A program made the translations under genes and the position numbers. A stretch of DNA of 64,000 nucleotides from Novosphingobium sp. KCTC 2891. Lineage in GTDB: Bacteria > Pseudomonadota > Alphaproteobacteria > Sphingomonadales > Sphingomonadaceae. Numbering within the stretch: the first letter of the stretch is position 1; every line of letters begins with the position of its first letter. The stretch covers positions 434,001 through 498,000 of the forward strand of contig NZ_JAPCZG010000002.1 in assembly GCF_025938155.1 (NCBI RefSeq), given 5' to 3'. Shown here piece after piece: positions 25,081-35,374 of this stretch. The notes under the pieces were generated by a model that saw only the letters and a list, made by a program, of their open reading frames with translations, was not told the origin of the DNA and searched no databases.

Positions 25081-26369
25081 GCCAGCTTCCTTCCGTTCCC
25101 GCCCCGCCCGCCCGATCCGGCCGGCGCGGGGCCCTGGCCGTCCCGCGTGACGGGGCGGGGCAGATGCGGCTGATCGCCACGGGACTGCTGGTGGCGATGG
25201 CGGGGACGTTCTTCCTCGCCCGGCATTTCGAGACGGCCGATCCCGCATGGGGCTACCTGCGCGCCTTTGCCGAGGCGGCGATGGTGGGCGGGCTGGCCGA
25301 CTGGTTCGCGGTGACGGCGCTGTTCCGCCATCCGCTGGGCCTGCCAATCCCGCACACCGCGATCATTCCCGAGAACAAGGACCGTATCGCCGACACGATG
25401 GCTACGTTCCTGCAGGACAATTTCCTGACGCCGCAAGTCGTGGCGCGGCGCCTGCAGGCGCTGAACGCGGCGACACTGGCGGGGCAGTTCCTTGCCAATC
25501 CGCGCGGATCGGAAAGCCGCCTGCGCGACGGCGCGACCAGCCTTGTCGCCGACGTGCTGGAATCGCTCGATCAGGAAAAGCTGGGCGGCATCGCCAAGGG
25601 CGCACTGCGCGGCCAGATCGAGAAGCTCGATCTGGCACCGCTGCTGGGCCAGTTGCTGGGCGCGATGATCGCGGACGGGCGGCACATGCCGCTGATCGAA
25701 AGCCTGATCCGCAAGACCGCGCACACGCTGGAAGCGAACGAGGACATGATCCGCGCGATGATCCACGAGCGCGCCAATGCGCTGGTGCGGTTCGCGCGGC
25801 TGGACGAGCGGCTGGCCAACACCATCCTCGACGGGCTGTACAAGCTGCTCGCCGAGACGGTGGTGATGCCGGATCATCCGCTGCGCGTGAAGATCGAGGA
25901 TGGGCTGAACCAGCTTGCCCACGATCTGGTCCACGATCCCGAAATGCGCGCCCGCGTGGAGCGAATGAAGGGCGAAGTGCTGGCGAATCCCGCCTTTGCG
26001 GGTTGGCTCGATGCGCTGTGGGAACGCGGGCGCGCGCGCCTGCTCAAGGCGGTGCGCGAGCCGGAGGGCGTGCTTTCGGGCCAGATCGGCGACAGCCTGG
26101 GCGAACTGGGCCGCGCGCTGCAGCATGACGCGCGGTTGCAGGTGCTGGTCAACCGCTTCGCGCGGCGCACCCTGGTAGGCGTGGCCAGCCGCTATGGTGG
26201 GCAGATCGTGCGGCTGGTGTCCGAGACGGTGCGGCGCTGGGACGCGCGCACCGTGACCGACCGGATCGAAGGCGCGGTGGGCCGCGACCTGCAATTCATC
26301 CGCATCAACGGTACCGTCGTCGGCGGACTGGTGGGCGTGGCCATCCATGCGGTGGACGTGCTGCTGTGA
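25077..26369 (+). CDS. DUF445 family membrane protein
   Basis: Unknown function; the family (E. coli YjiN) has an N-terminal membrane part and a long helical domain. The 430-residue product shows a first helix (RLIATGLLVAMAGTFFLARHF), the family signature EAAMVGGLADWFAVTALFRHPLGLPIPHTAIIP (positions about 65-97), a long charged helical middle and a C-terminal helix (NGTVVGGLVGVAIHAVDVLL). GTG at 25077 overlaps the RND permease stop in GTGA. This looks like the last step of the efflux operon or read-through from it. Confidence 0.9.
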   Translation: MSQLPSVPAPPARSGRRGALAVPRDGAGQMRLIATGLLVAMAGTFFLARHFETADPAWGYLRAFAEAAMVGGLADWFAVTALFRHPLGLPIPHTAIIPENKDRIADTMATFLQDNFLTPQVVARRLQALNAATLAGQFLANPRGSESRLRDGATSLVADVLESLDQEKLGGIAKGALRGQIEKLDLAPLLGQLLGAMIADGRHMPLIESLIRKTAHTLEANEDMIRAMIHERANALVRFARLDERLANTILDGLYKLLAETVVMPDHPLRVKIEDGLNQLAHDLVHDPEMRARVERMKGEVLANPAFAGWLDALWERGRARLLKAVREPEGVLSGQIGDSLGELGRALQHDARLQVLVNRFARRTLVGVASRYGGQIVRLVSETVRRWDARTVTDRIEGAVGRDLQFIRINGTVVGGLVGVAIHAVDVLL

Positions 26370-26380
26370 AGGGGGATCAG

Positions 26381-26902
26381 GTGAGCGGACCGGTGCTGGT
26401 GACCGAGCGGCTGGAGCTGTGGCGCCCGCAGGCGGGCGACCATGCCGGGCTGGTGGACCTGCTTGCACCCGAGGCGGTGCGCCGCAACCTGGGCGCGCGG
26501 CCGACGAGCGCGATGGAGGAATTCAACCGCCTGCTGCGCAATGCCGGAAGCTGGGCGCTCTACGGCTATGGCATATTCACGTGCCGGCTGCGCGGCGACG
26601 ACAGCGTGATCGGCATCTGCGGCGTGTTCCATTCGTGGCGCGGTTTCGGCAAGGGCATGGACGACACGCCCGAAATCGGCTGGATCTTCGCCGAGCGCGC
26701 CTGGGGCAAAGGCATCGCCAGCGAGGCGGCTGCGGCCGCGATCGGCTGGTTCGAGACCGCCTTTGGCCCGCGGCGGATCGCCTGCATGATCAACGACACC
26801 AACGTTGCATCGGTCGCGGTGGCGGAGAAGCTGGGCTTCGTCCGCTGCGGCGAGCATGACGACGGCGATGCGCGGCTGATCCTGCTGGAGCGGAACGGCT
26901 GA
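26381..26902 (+). CDS. GNAT family N-acetyltransferase (RimJ/RimL type)
   Basis: Acetyl-CoA-dependent acetyltransferase with unknown acceptor. The 173-residue protein begins VSGPVLVTERLELWRP, typical of RimJ/RimL-like members. It has the acetyl-CoA loop in EIGWIFAERAWGKGIASEA and the late motif NVASVAVAEKLGFV. I chose the GTG at 26381 because GGGGG lies 5 bases upstream. The GTG at 26366, overlapping the DUF445 stop, is the alternative. It is convergent with the next gene, 3 bases apart. Confidence 0.9.
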   Translation: MSGPVLVTERLELWRPQAGDHAGLVDLLAPEAVRRNLGARPTSAMEEFNRLLRNAGSWALYGYGIFTCRLRGDDSVIGICGVFHSWRGFGKGMDDTPEIGWIFAERAWGKGIASEAAAAAIGWFETAFGPRRIACMINDTNVASVAVAEKLGFVRCGEHDDGDARLILLERNG

Positions 26903-26905
26903 GCG

Positions 26906-28093
26906 CTAGTTCCCCGCGTCGATCAGCGCCTGCACCTGCTTGTAGAAGGCCTCGCGCGCTTCTGGTTCCGGTCCCTTGCTTGCACGGGTCCAGTCGGCGT
27001 TGGAGGCGATCACCAGCCGGCGCTTCGGGTCGATGAAGATTCCCTGCCCGAAAATACCCTGCGCCGCGACCGAGCCGTCGTCGTAGGTCCACCACTGGAA
27101 GCCGTAGCCCTTGCCGGGCTTGCCGATGTCTTTCTGCTTGTGGGTGGCCTGCGCAAACCAGTCGGGCGGCACGATCTGCTGGCGGCCAGCCTTGCCGTTG
27201 GCCAGAACGAACAGGCCGAACCGCGCGAAATCGCGGGTGGCGGCTTGCAGGCAGCAGCCGCCGATCTCGTGCCCGGTCTTGCCCAGCAGCCAGGTCGCTT
27301 CCTGCTCCATCCCCGCCGGCTGCCAGATCTTCTCCTCGAGATACTGCGCCAGCGGCTTCTTCACCGCCGAGGTGACGAGCACCCCGATCAGGTTGGTTTC
27401 GCCGGTGTTGTAGTGCCACACGGCGCCCGGCGGGTGTGCGCGGGGCAGCTTGCGCATATAGCTGACGGTGGCGTCCAGGCCGTCTTCGGGCTTGGCCCGG
27501 TTGAATTCGGCCACGTCGGACTTCGGGTCCTCGTAATCCTCGTTCCAGCGCACGCCCGAACTCATCGTCAGCAATTGCCGGATGGTGACATCGTCATAGG
27601 CGGAGCCGCGCAGGCCGGGAATGTACTGGCTTACCTTGTCCTCCAGGCTGCGGATCGCGCCGTCCTGGATGGCCGCGCCGACGAGCGTGGAGGTGAACGA
27701 CTTGGCGACCGAGAAGCTGGTCCAGCGGCCGTTGGCATCGAAGCCCAGGCCGTAGCGTTCGAAGCGGATCTTGCCGTCCTGCACGATGACCATGGCGGCG
27801 GCGCGCTGGCTGGCGAGGTAGTGGTCCATGCCGGGAATGGCGAGCGGCTTGCCCGGTGGCAGCGGCACGGGGTGGGCCGAGGGAGCGATCGTGTGATGCC
27901 GCGCGAGCACCGGCAGCCGGTCGAGCGCGCGGAAGGCGGCGTCGCGCTGGTCCTGCGACCACATCAGCACGTCGGCGTTGGTGGGCATGGCGGCGATGAG
28001 ACCGCGCGTTTCCTTGTCGAGGCTGGCATACCATGCCCCGCCCGCCAATATCGCCGCGCCGGCCAGTCCCAGCGCGATCGTGCGCTTGCGCAT
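26906..28093 (-). CDS. Serine hydrolase, class C beta-lactamase-like (6-aminohexanoate hydrolase type)
   Basis: Membrane-anchored or exported serine hydrolase of 395 residues. An N-terminal hydrophobic segment (RTIALGLAGAAILAGGAWYA) is followed by the beta-lactamase fold. The catalytic motif is SVAK in TSFSVAKSFTSTLVG and the second is YNTGETN. The C-terminal part with GYGFQWW and FGQGIFIDP is typical of this subgroup. I took the ATG at 28093 because a G-rich ribosome-binding stretch directly precedes it; an ATG 21 bases upstream is possible. Its substrate is unknown, and this is the second of three such hydrolases in the window. Confidence 0.88.
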   Translation of the reverse strand: MRKRTIALGLAGAAILAGGAWYASLDKETRGLIAAMPTNADVLMWSQDQRDAAFRALDRLPVLARHHTIAPSAHPVPLPPGKPLAIPGMDHYLASQRAAAMVIVQDGKIRFERYGLGFDANGRWTSFSVAKSFTSTLVGAAIQDGAIRSLEDKVSQYIPGLRGSAYDDVTIRQLLTMSSGVRWNEDYEDPKSDVAEFNRAKPEDGLDATVSYMRKLPRAHPPGAVWHYNTGETNLIGVLVTSAVKKPLAQYLEEKIWQPAGMEQEATWLLGKTGHEIGGCCLQAATRDFARFGLFVLANGKAGRQQIVPPDWFAQATHKQKDIGKPGKGYGFQWWTYDDGSVAAQGIFGQGIFIDPKRRLVIASNADWTRASKGPEPEAREAFYKQVQALIDAGN

Positions 28094-28203
28094 CCCCTGT
28101 TCCCCCGTTTTCATGTTGTCGTTGGCCGCAGCATATCGCGCGCGGCGGCGCGGGGAAGGGCGATTCGTGGGTGCCCTTGGGGGCGGCCCGGACAGATGCC
28201 GGA

Positions 28204-29841
28204 TCAGGCTCCGATCAGGGATGCGATGCGGCGGTTCAGTTCGTCCACCGTGAAGGGCTTGGTCAGGATGTCCATCCCCGGATCGATCGCCGAGCCATCG
28301 ATCACGCTTCCTTCGGCATAGCCGGTCACGAACAGCACTTTCAGGCCGGGGCGGGTGCGCCGTGCGGCATCGGCCACCTGCCGGCCGTTGAGCCCGCCGG
28401 GCAGGCCGACGTCGGTGACGAGCAGGTCGATCGGCTGGTCGTTGTCCAGCAAGGCGAGCGCTTCGGGGCCGTCCGATGCCTCGATGCAGGCATAGCCCAG
28501 CGCTTCCAGCGCTTCGGTCAGCAGCAGCCGGACGGTCGGCTCGTCATCCACGACCAGCACTGTTCCCTGCCGCATCTGCGAGGGAGTCGGCGCCTGTTCC
28601 GCAGGGTGGTGCTCGTCGCCCTCGCCGTGGTGGCGCGGCAGGAAGATGCGGACGAGCGTGCCCTTGCCCAGTTCGGACCGGATCCGCACGAGGCCCCGGC
28701 TTTGCCGCGCGAATCCATAGACCATCGACAGGCCAAGGCCAGTGCCCCGGCCAAGCGGCTTTGTGGTGAAGAACGGATCGAACACGCGGTCGATGTCGTC
28801 CCGGGCGATGCCCACGCCTTCGTCCTGAACGGTGATGCCGACATAGTCGCCCGGCTCAAGGCCGCGGGTGTGGGCCTCGTCGCCATAGAGCGCAAGATTG
28901 TGCGTCGAGATGGTCAGGGTGCCGCCCTGCGGCATCGCGTCGCGCGCGTTGATGCACAGGTTCAGCAGCGCGTTTTCCAGCTGGTTGGGATCGACCAGCG
29001 TGCGCCACAGCCCGGGTTCCTGTGCCACCGCCACCGCGATGGACGGGCCGACGGTGCGGCGGACCATGTCGAGGAATTCGGGCAGCAGCGCATTGATGTC
29101 GGTGGGGCGGGGCGAAAGGGTCTGGCGCCTGGAAAAGGCCAGCAGGCGGTGGGTGAGCGCGGCCGCGCGGCGCGTGGCGCCCAGCCCGGCGGCAAGGTAG
29201 CGCGAGACGTCGGCGGCGTTGTCCTTCTGTAGCCGGCGATCGATCAGCTCGAACGCGCCCTGGATGCCGGCGAGCAGGTTGTTGAAATCGTGGGCGAGGC
29301 CGCCGGTCAGCTGACCCACCGCTTCCATCTTCTGCGCCTGTCGCAGCGCGGCGGCGGCTTCCTCTCGCCCGGCGAGCGCCTCGACCACGCGGGCCTCCAG
29401 CGTTTCGTTGAGCTGGCGCAGCGCGTCCTCGGCATCGACCTGCTCGGTCACGTCCTTGAACAGGACCGCCACGAGCCGGTCCTCGAAGGGGCCGATGCGG
29501 AACGAGGAGACTTCCAGGTGACGGCCCGTGGCCACGAGTTCGTTGCGGAAGCGGATCGGCTCGCCGGTGCGCAGCACCTTGCCATAGAACGCGACCCAGG
29601 CGTCGGCTTCGTCCGGCACCATTTCGCGCAGGCGCTGGCCGACGACGTTGGGAATACCGGTGTTCCGCTCATAGGCGGCGTTGGCGAGGATGTGGATGTA
29701 ATCGCTGAGCGGGCCGTGCGGACCGTCGAGGAAGCGGATGACGCAGTATCCCTGGTCCATTGATTCGAACAGGGCGCGGTAAAGGCCGGGATCGAAGTCC
29801 GCCAGAAGGTCGGGATGCGCGTGATTTTCGTCCCGCGCCAT
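28204..29841 (-). CDS. PAS hybrid sensor histidine kinase with C-terminal receiver
   Basis: Cytoplasmic hybrid kinase, about 545 residues, with no membrane helix. Domains: PAS at about 20-140, a coiled linker, HisKA with the phospho-accepting histidine in GGLAHDFNNLLAG, an HATPase domain (NARDAMPQGG, DEGVGI, GTGLGLSMVYG) and a receiver domain with the aspartate in LLVTDVGLPGG and the lysine in LTKPF. With no separate regulator beside it, output probably goes through phosphotransfer. The ATG at 29841 is chosen over a TTG at 29895; neither has a strong ribosome-binding site. It lies downstream of the groEL terminator on the same strand. Confidence 0.9.
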   Translation of the reverse strand: MARDENHAHPDLLADFDPGLYRALFESMDQGYCVIRFLDGPHGPLSDYIHILANAAYERNTGIPNVVGQRLREMVPDEADAWVAFYGKVLRTGEPIRFRNELVATGRHLEVSSFRIGPFEDRLVAVLFKDVTEQVDAEDALRQLNETLEARVVEALAGREEAAAALRQAQKMEAVGQLTGGLAHDFNNLLAGIQGAFELIDRRLQKDNAADVSRYLAAGLGATRRAAALTHRLLAFSRRQTLSPRPTDINALLPEFLDMVRRTVGPSIAVAVAQEPGLWRTLVDPNQLENALLNLCINARDAMPQGGTLTISTHNLALYGDEAHTRGLEPGDYVGITVQDEGVGIARDDIDRVFDPFFTTKPLGRGTGLGLSMVYGFARQSRGLVRIRSELGKGTLVRIFLPRHHGEGDEHHPAEQAPTPSQMRQGTVLVVDDEPTVRLLLTEALEALGYACIEASDGPEALALLDNDQPIDLLVTDVGLPGGLNGRQVADAARRTRPGLKVLFVTGYAEGSVIDGSAIDPGMDILTKPFTVDELNRRIASLIGA

Positions 29842-29923
29842 TATGACGAGCGACCATGAAGCAGGAAGCGCACCGGGAGTTCCATCGGGCGGCAAACGAT
29901 GGATGATGAAGTTGGTTCCCGCC

Positions 29924-29957
29924 TAAAAGAAAAGGCCGGAAGGTTTCCCTTCCGGCC
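29924..29957 (-). terminator. Intrinsic terminator after groEL (GAAA loop)
   Basis: Read on the minus strand, GGCCGGAAGG, a GAAA loop and CCTTCCGGCC (29957-29934) are followed by TTTTCTTTT. This is a perfect 10-bp stem with a T-run, 28 bases beyond the groEL stop. Confidence 0.9.
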
Positions 29958-29984
29958 CTGTCTTCTGACGTTGGTTGGCGGACC

Positions 29985-31965
<1,981 letters not shown>

Positions 31966-32010
31966 GGGTTGCTCCCTCTTCCAATGTTCAATTGGGATAT
32001 GAAATCGTGC

Positions 32011-32037
32011 TTGGCACTCTCAAGGCGAGAGTGCCAG
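32011..32037 (-). promoter_or_regulatory. CIRCE operator (HrcA site) upstream of groES
   Basis: TTGGCACTC-N9-GAGTGCCAG on the plus strand matches the CIRCE consensus TTAGCACTC-N9-GAGTGCTAA. It sits 46 bases ahead of the groES start and immediately downstream of the predicted promoter, so bound HrcA would block transcription. hrcA is not in the window. Confidence 0.93.
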
Positions 32038-32044
32038 CGGCCTG

Positions 32045-32074
32045 CATATGGGTGCGTGCCCAAGAGGCGTCAAG
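32045..32074 (-). promoter_or_regulatory. RpoH (sigma-32)-type promoter of groES-groEL
   Basis: On the minus strand CTTGAC (32074-32069), 16 bases, then CCCATATG (32052-32045). This closely fits the heat-shock sigma-factor consensus CTTGA/CCCATnT. The predicted transcription start falls at or inside the CIRCE element, giving both positive (RpoH) and negative (HrcA) control. Confidence 0.75.
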
Positions 32075-32137
32075 CGCGCCGATCCAAGAATCTTTTCGCG
32101 TCGATGAACAGCCCCATGCGACGGTCGGGGAGTGGCG

Positions 32138-33529
32138 TCAGGCCGGCAGAAGGCCCAGCCGCGCCCGGCGATGCCACCGCCACAGCAGCAGGCCGGCGAC
32201 GAACACCAGGCCGATGAGCAGCCCGATCCACACGCCAAGGCCGCCGAGCGGGGTGAACAGGCCCAGCCAGAGCGCGGTGCCCACGCCGGGAACCCAGTAT
32301 CCGAACAGCGCCATCAGCATCGGCACGCGCGTGTCCTGCAGCCCCCGCAGCATGCCGGCGCCCACCGCCTGCGCGCCGTCGAACAGCTGGAATGCCGCCG
32401 CCACCGCCATGTATTGCAGCGCGAAGGCGACCATGCGCGCGTTTTCCGGCGCATCGGGATCGACATAGAGCCGCAGCAACGGGCGCGGAAAGGCCAGCAT
32501 GATCCCGGCGGACAGCGCCATGAAGCCGATGCCCAGCAGCATTCCCACCCGCCCGGCGCGCGCGATCGCGCCGCTGTCGCCCGCGCCATAGGCCAGCCCG
32601 ACGCGGATCGTGGCGGCCTGCCCAACGCCGAAAGGCACCTGGAATGCGATCGCGGCGAACTGGAGCGCGACCGTGTGCCCGGCCAGTTCCGCCTCGCCGA
32701 TCCGGCCCATCAGGAACGCCGCACCGTTGAACATGCCCGCTTCGGCAATGATCGTGCCGCAGATCGGCAGGCCGATCGCCAGCACATCGCGAAAGCGTTG
32801 CCATTCGGGGCGCCACCAGCGGCCGAGGAAACGGTAGCGGCGGAGCCGCCGGTCAAAGCGGATCACCAGCGCATAGGCGATCAGCATGGCACTGCTGGTG
32901 ACGACGCTGGAAATCGCGGAACCGGTCAGCCCCAGCTCGGGCGCGCCGAGGTGGCCGAACACGAAGACCCAGTTGCCGAAAGCGTTGACCGCCACCGCCA
33001 TCGCGGTGATCGCGGTGCCGATACCGGGCCGGCCGAGCGTGGCCACCACGGTGCGCAGCAGCGCCGCCAGCACGGCGGGAATCGCCGCCCACATCAGCAC
33101 GTTCAGGAACGGCACGGCGCGCACGATCACGCCTTCCTGCTGGCCGGTCAGCCGCATCAGCGGGCCGCCCAGCAGGCACACGCCCATGGCGATGAACGCG
33201 GCGAGCAGGCCCGCCCAGGCGGCCATGCGCACGGTGCGGCGCACTTCGCGGACCGCGTGGCGGCGGCGGCCGAGTTCGGCAGCGATCAGCGGCGAGGCCG
33301 CGCCGACCAGCCCGGTCAGGCTCCAGATCAGCAGCCCGAACAGCGCGACCGACAGCGAGGATGCGGCGAGCGCTTCCGGGCCGAGCCGCGCGACGAACAC
33401 CACGTCTACCGCGAACACCGCCATCTGCAGCAGGTTTGCACCCACCAAGGGCGCGGCGAGCCGCAGCGTGCTGCGCCATTCGTCCATGGTCGTTGCGGGT
33501 GGCTTCTCAAACATCACGGGCGGGGGCAT
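32138..33529 (-). CDS. MATE family efflux transporter (NorM-like)
   Basis: Cation-coupled multidrug exporter of the inner membrane. The 463-residue protein has 12 predicted helices and starts with a short soluble leader ending MDEWRSTLRLAAPLVGANLLQ. Family features are MAVFAVDVVFVARLGPEALAA in helix 1-2 and GGLGVWIGLLIGLVFVAGL near the end. Starts at 33529, 33514 and 33487 are all in frame; I took the first. It is divergent from the cytochrome c gene with 106 bases between. Substrate unknown. Confidence 0.9.
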   Translation of the reverse strand: MPPPVMFEKPPATTMDEWRSTLRLAAPLVGANLLQMAVFAVDVVFVARLGPEALAASSLSVALFGLLIWSLTGLVGAASPLIAAELGRRRHAVREVRRTVRMAAWAGLLAAFIAMGVCLLGGPLMRLTGQQEGVIVRAVPFLNVLMWAAIPAVLAALLRTVVATLGRPGIGTAITAMAVAVNAFGNWVFVFGHLGAPELGLTGSAISSVVTSSAMLIAYALVIRFDRRLRRYRFLGRWWRPEWQRFRDVLAIGLPICGTIIAEAGMFNGAAFLMGRIGEAELAGHTVALQFAAIAFQVPFGVGQAATIRVGLAYGAGDSGAIARAGRVGMLLGIGFMALSAGIMLAFPRPLLRLYVDPDAPENARMVAFALQYMAVAAAFQLFDGAQAVGAGMLRGLQDTRVPMLMALFGYWVPGVGTALWLGLFTPLGGLGVWIGLLIGLVFVAGLLLWRWHRRARLGLLPA

Positions 33530-33635
33530 AGGGCGGGGGCGGTCCCATGGAAAGGCCCCGTGCCCCGGCACCAAACGCCTGTCATCGGCGTTGCGTTGGG
33601 GGAAGAGGTGGCCGTCAAGGAAAAGGGCATACCCG

Positions 33636-34091
33636 ATGAAGATGCTGATGAAGGTTTCGCTTTCGGTCGCACTTGCGGCCGGCGTTTCGGCTTGCGGCGG
33701 CGCGAAGCAGGAAGATACCGCGCAGACGGCGGATACCTCTGCCCCCGCGGCTGCTCCGGCTGCGGCTGACACGGCCGCGACGACGGCGGTCGCCGCCAAT
33801 GCCGCCCCCGCCGCGTTCGGCATCTGCAAGAGCTGCCATGCGGTCGAAAAGGGCAAGACGGTGATCGGCCCCAGCCTGTTCGGCATCGTCGGCACCAAGG
33901 CGGGCGACGTGCCCGGTTACAGCTTCAGCCCCGCGCTCAAGGCCTCCGGCCTGACGTGGGACGACGCCACGCTCGACAAGTGGCTGGAGAATCCGATGAA
34001 GCTCGTCCCCGGCACGCGCATGACTTATGCGGGGCAGGCGGACGCGGCCAAGCGCAAGGAAATCATCGACTACCTCAAGACGCTGAAGTGA
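33636..34091 (+). CDS. Lipid-anchored class I cytochrome c
   Basis: Electron carrier on the outer face of the inner membrane. The 151-residue protein has a lipoprotein signal with the cysteine at position 20 (GVSAC), an alanine/proline/threonine-rich spacer (about 22-58) and a cytochrome c domain. Haem is bound through CKSCH (C64, C67, H68) and the probable axial ligand M129 in GTRMTYAG. KTVIGPSLFGIVG and PGYSFSPALK are typical of c2-like cytochromes. ATG at 33636 is preceded by AAAAGGG. No oxidase gene is adjacent, so its redox partners are unknown. Confidence 0.93.
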   Translation: MKMLMKVSLSVALAAGVSACGGAKQEDTAQTADTSAPAAAPAAADTAATTAVAANAAPAAFGICKSCHAVEKGKTVIGPSLFGIVGTKAGDVPGYSFSPALKASGLTWDDATLDKWLENPMKLVPGTRMTYAGQADAAKRKEIIDYLKTLK

Positions 34092-34101
34092 ACGCCGCGC
34101 A

Positions 34102-34129
34102 GGCGGTGTCCCGGAAACGAGACACCGCC
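34102..34129 (+). terminator. Hairpin after the cytochrome c gene
   Basis: GGCGGTGTC (34102-34110) pairs perfectly with GACACCGCC (34121-34129) over a 10-base loop, 10 bases after the stop. There is no good T-run, so termination may be weak or Rho-assisted. Confidence 0.45.
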
Positions 34130-34257
34130 CGTCGCCCGTCTCACCAAAAACCCTTGCATTCGGCGCGATCCGGCTAAGGATTGCCGCGCCAGTCCCGAGT
34201 CATGCGGCACCGCCCACGAGTGCCGGGGCATCGGCGGCTTGGCGAGAGGGTGACATC

Positions 34258-35220
34258 ATGCCCAATGGGCGCGGCAAGCATAGCGAACATGTGCTGAGCA
34301 CGGTTGAATCCGGGCGTGACGCGGGCACTTCCGCGGTTGCCGCATCGTGGTGCCGGTCTGCGCTGCACCATGGTCTGGACCCGGCGGGCGGGCGCACCGG
34401 TCCCCGCATCGGCGGGGCCGCGCTGGACCTTTTGCGAGAGGCCAACGGCCCGCTGCTGGCGGCGGCGACCCCGGTGCTCGACACGCTGTTCGGCAGCGTG
34501 GGGCGAACCGGCTGCTGCGTGATCCTGTCGGACGTGGAAGGCACGGTGATCGAGGCGCGGTCCGGTGCGGGCGATGCCGCGCTGTTCGACGCCATCGGCC
34601 TGTCGATCGGCGCGCACTGGAGCGAGGCGGCCGAGGGCACCAACGGCATCGGCACCTGCCTGGTCGAGGAACGACCCGTCTCGATCCTGAAAGGCGAGCA
34701 TTTCGCCAGCCGCAACATCGGCGTTTCGTGCATGGATGCGCCGATCTTCGGCCCCGAGGGGCAGCTGGTGGCCGCGCTCGACGTGTCCAGCGCGCGGGCC
34801 GATCACGGCGAGGCGATGGCCGCGCTTGTGGCGGCGCTGGTGCAGGACGCCGCGCGCCAGATCGAGCGCGAATACTTCTGCCGCCATTATTCCGGGGCGC
34901 GCATCGTCCATGCGCCCGACGCGCCGGGACGCGGGTCGGCGCTGCTGGCGGTCGACCGCGACGACCTGGTTATCGGAGCAACGCGCGCGGCGCGGCGGCG
35001 ACTGGGGCTGGGCGCTGCGCGCGCGCTCGATCCCAAGCCGCTGGCCGACGTGCTGGGGCAGGAAGCGCCCGCCGGGTTCGAGGACAGCGAGCGCGCCGTG
35101 CTGCGGCAGGCGCTGGCGCGCTCCGGCGGCAATGTGGCGGCAGCGGCCCGGCTGCTCGGCGTGGCGCGCGCGACGATGTACCGGCGGATGGAGCGCGCCG
35201 GCATGATCGGGATGCACTGA
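34258..35220 (+). CDS. AcoR-like regulator with GAF and Fis-type HTH, lacking the AAA+ domain
   Basis: Probable transcription regulator of the neighbouring aldehyde dehydrogenase gene. The 320-residue protein resembles the ends of AcoR/AcxR sigma-54 activators. The N-terminal part contains SWCRSALHHGLDP and a GAF domain (about 75-200; AEGTNGIGTCLVEERPV, SCMDAPIFGPEGQLVAALD). The C-terminal Fis-type helix-turn-helix is AALARSGGN-like followed by AARLLGVARATMYRRM. The central AAA+ ATPase (GAFTGA, Walker motifs) is missing and the joined region is contiguous, so this looks like a shortened architecture and not a frameshift. GAGAGG precedes the ATG at 34258. Confidence 0.88.
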   Translation: MPNGRGKHSEHVLSTVESGRDAGTSAVAASWCRSALHHGLDPAGGRTGPRIGGAALDLLREANGPLLAAATPVLDTLFGSVGRTGCCVILSDVEGTVIEARSGAGDAALFDAIGLSIGAHWSEAAEGTNGIGTCLVEERPVSILKGEHFASRNIGVSCMDAPIFGPEGQLVAALDVSSARADHGEAMAALVAALVQDAARQIEREYFCRHYSGARIVHAPDAPGRGSALLAVDRDDLVIGATRAARRRLGLGAARALDPKPLADVLGQEAPAGFEDSERAVLRQALARSGGNVAAAARLLGVARATMYRRMERAGMIGMH

Positions 35221-35374
35221 TCCGCCAGCGACCTGGTCCCTGCTGTCTCACGCATGAGACAGGTGGATCGGCCAAGGCCGGCGGGGGGATTTCCAGCCGG
35301 GCCATCTGGTGGAACCATCGCAGCTTGAGGGTGACGGAAACGCGCCGCCCCGGACAACGAGAGAGGATGGCACC

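Noticed and set aside
20569..25347. A very long minus-strand open frame of about 1592 codons opposite the RND efflux genes
   Set aside because: It is histidine/arginine/alanine-rich with no domain features and mirrors well-supported RND genes on the other strand; long shadow frames are expected at this G+C content.
32886..33635. Long N-terminal extension of the cytochrome c frame across the MATE gene
   Set aside because: The signal peptide with lipobox begins at the ATG at 33636, and the upstream part mirrors the MATE gene on the opposite strand.
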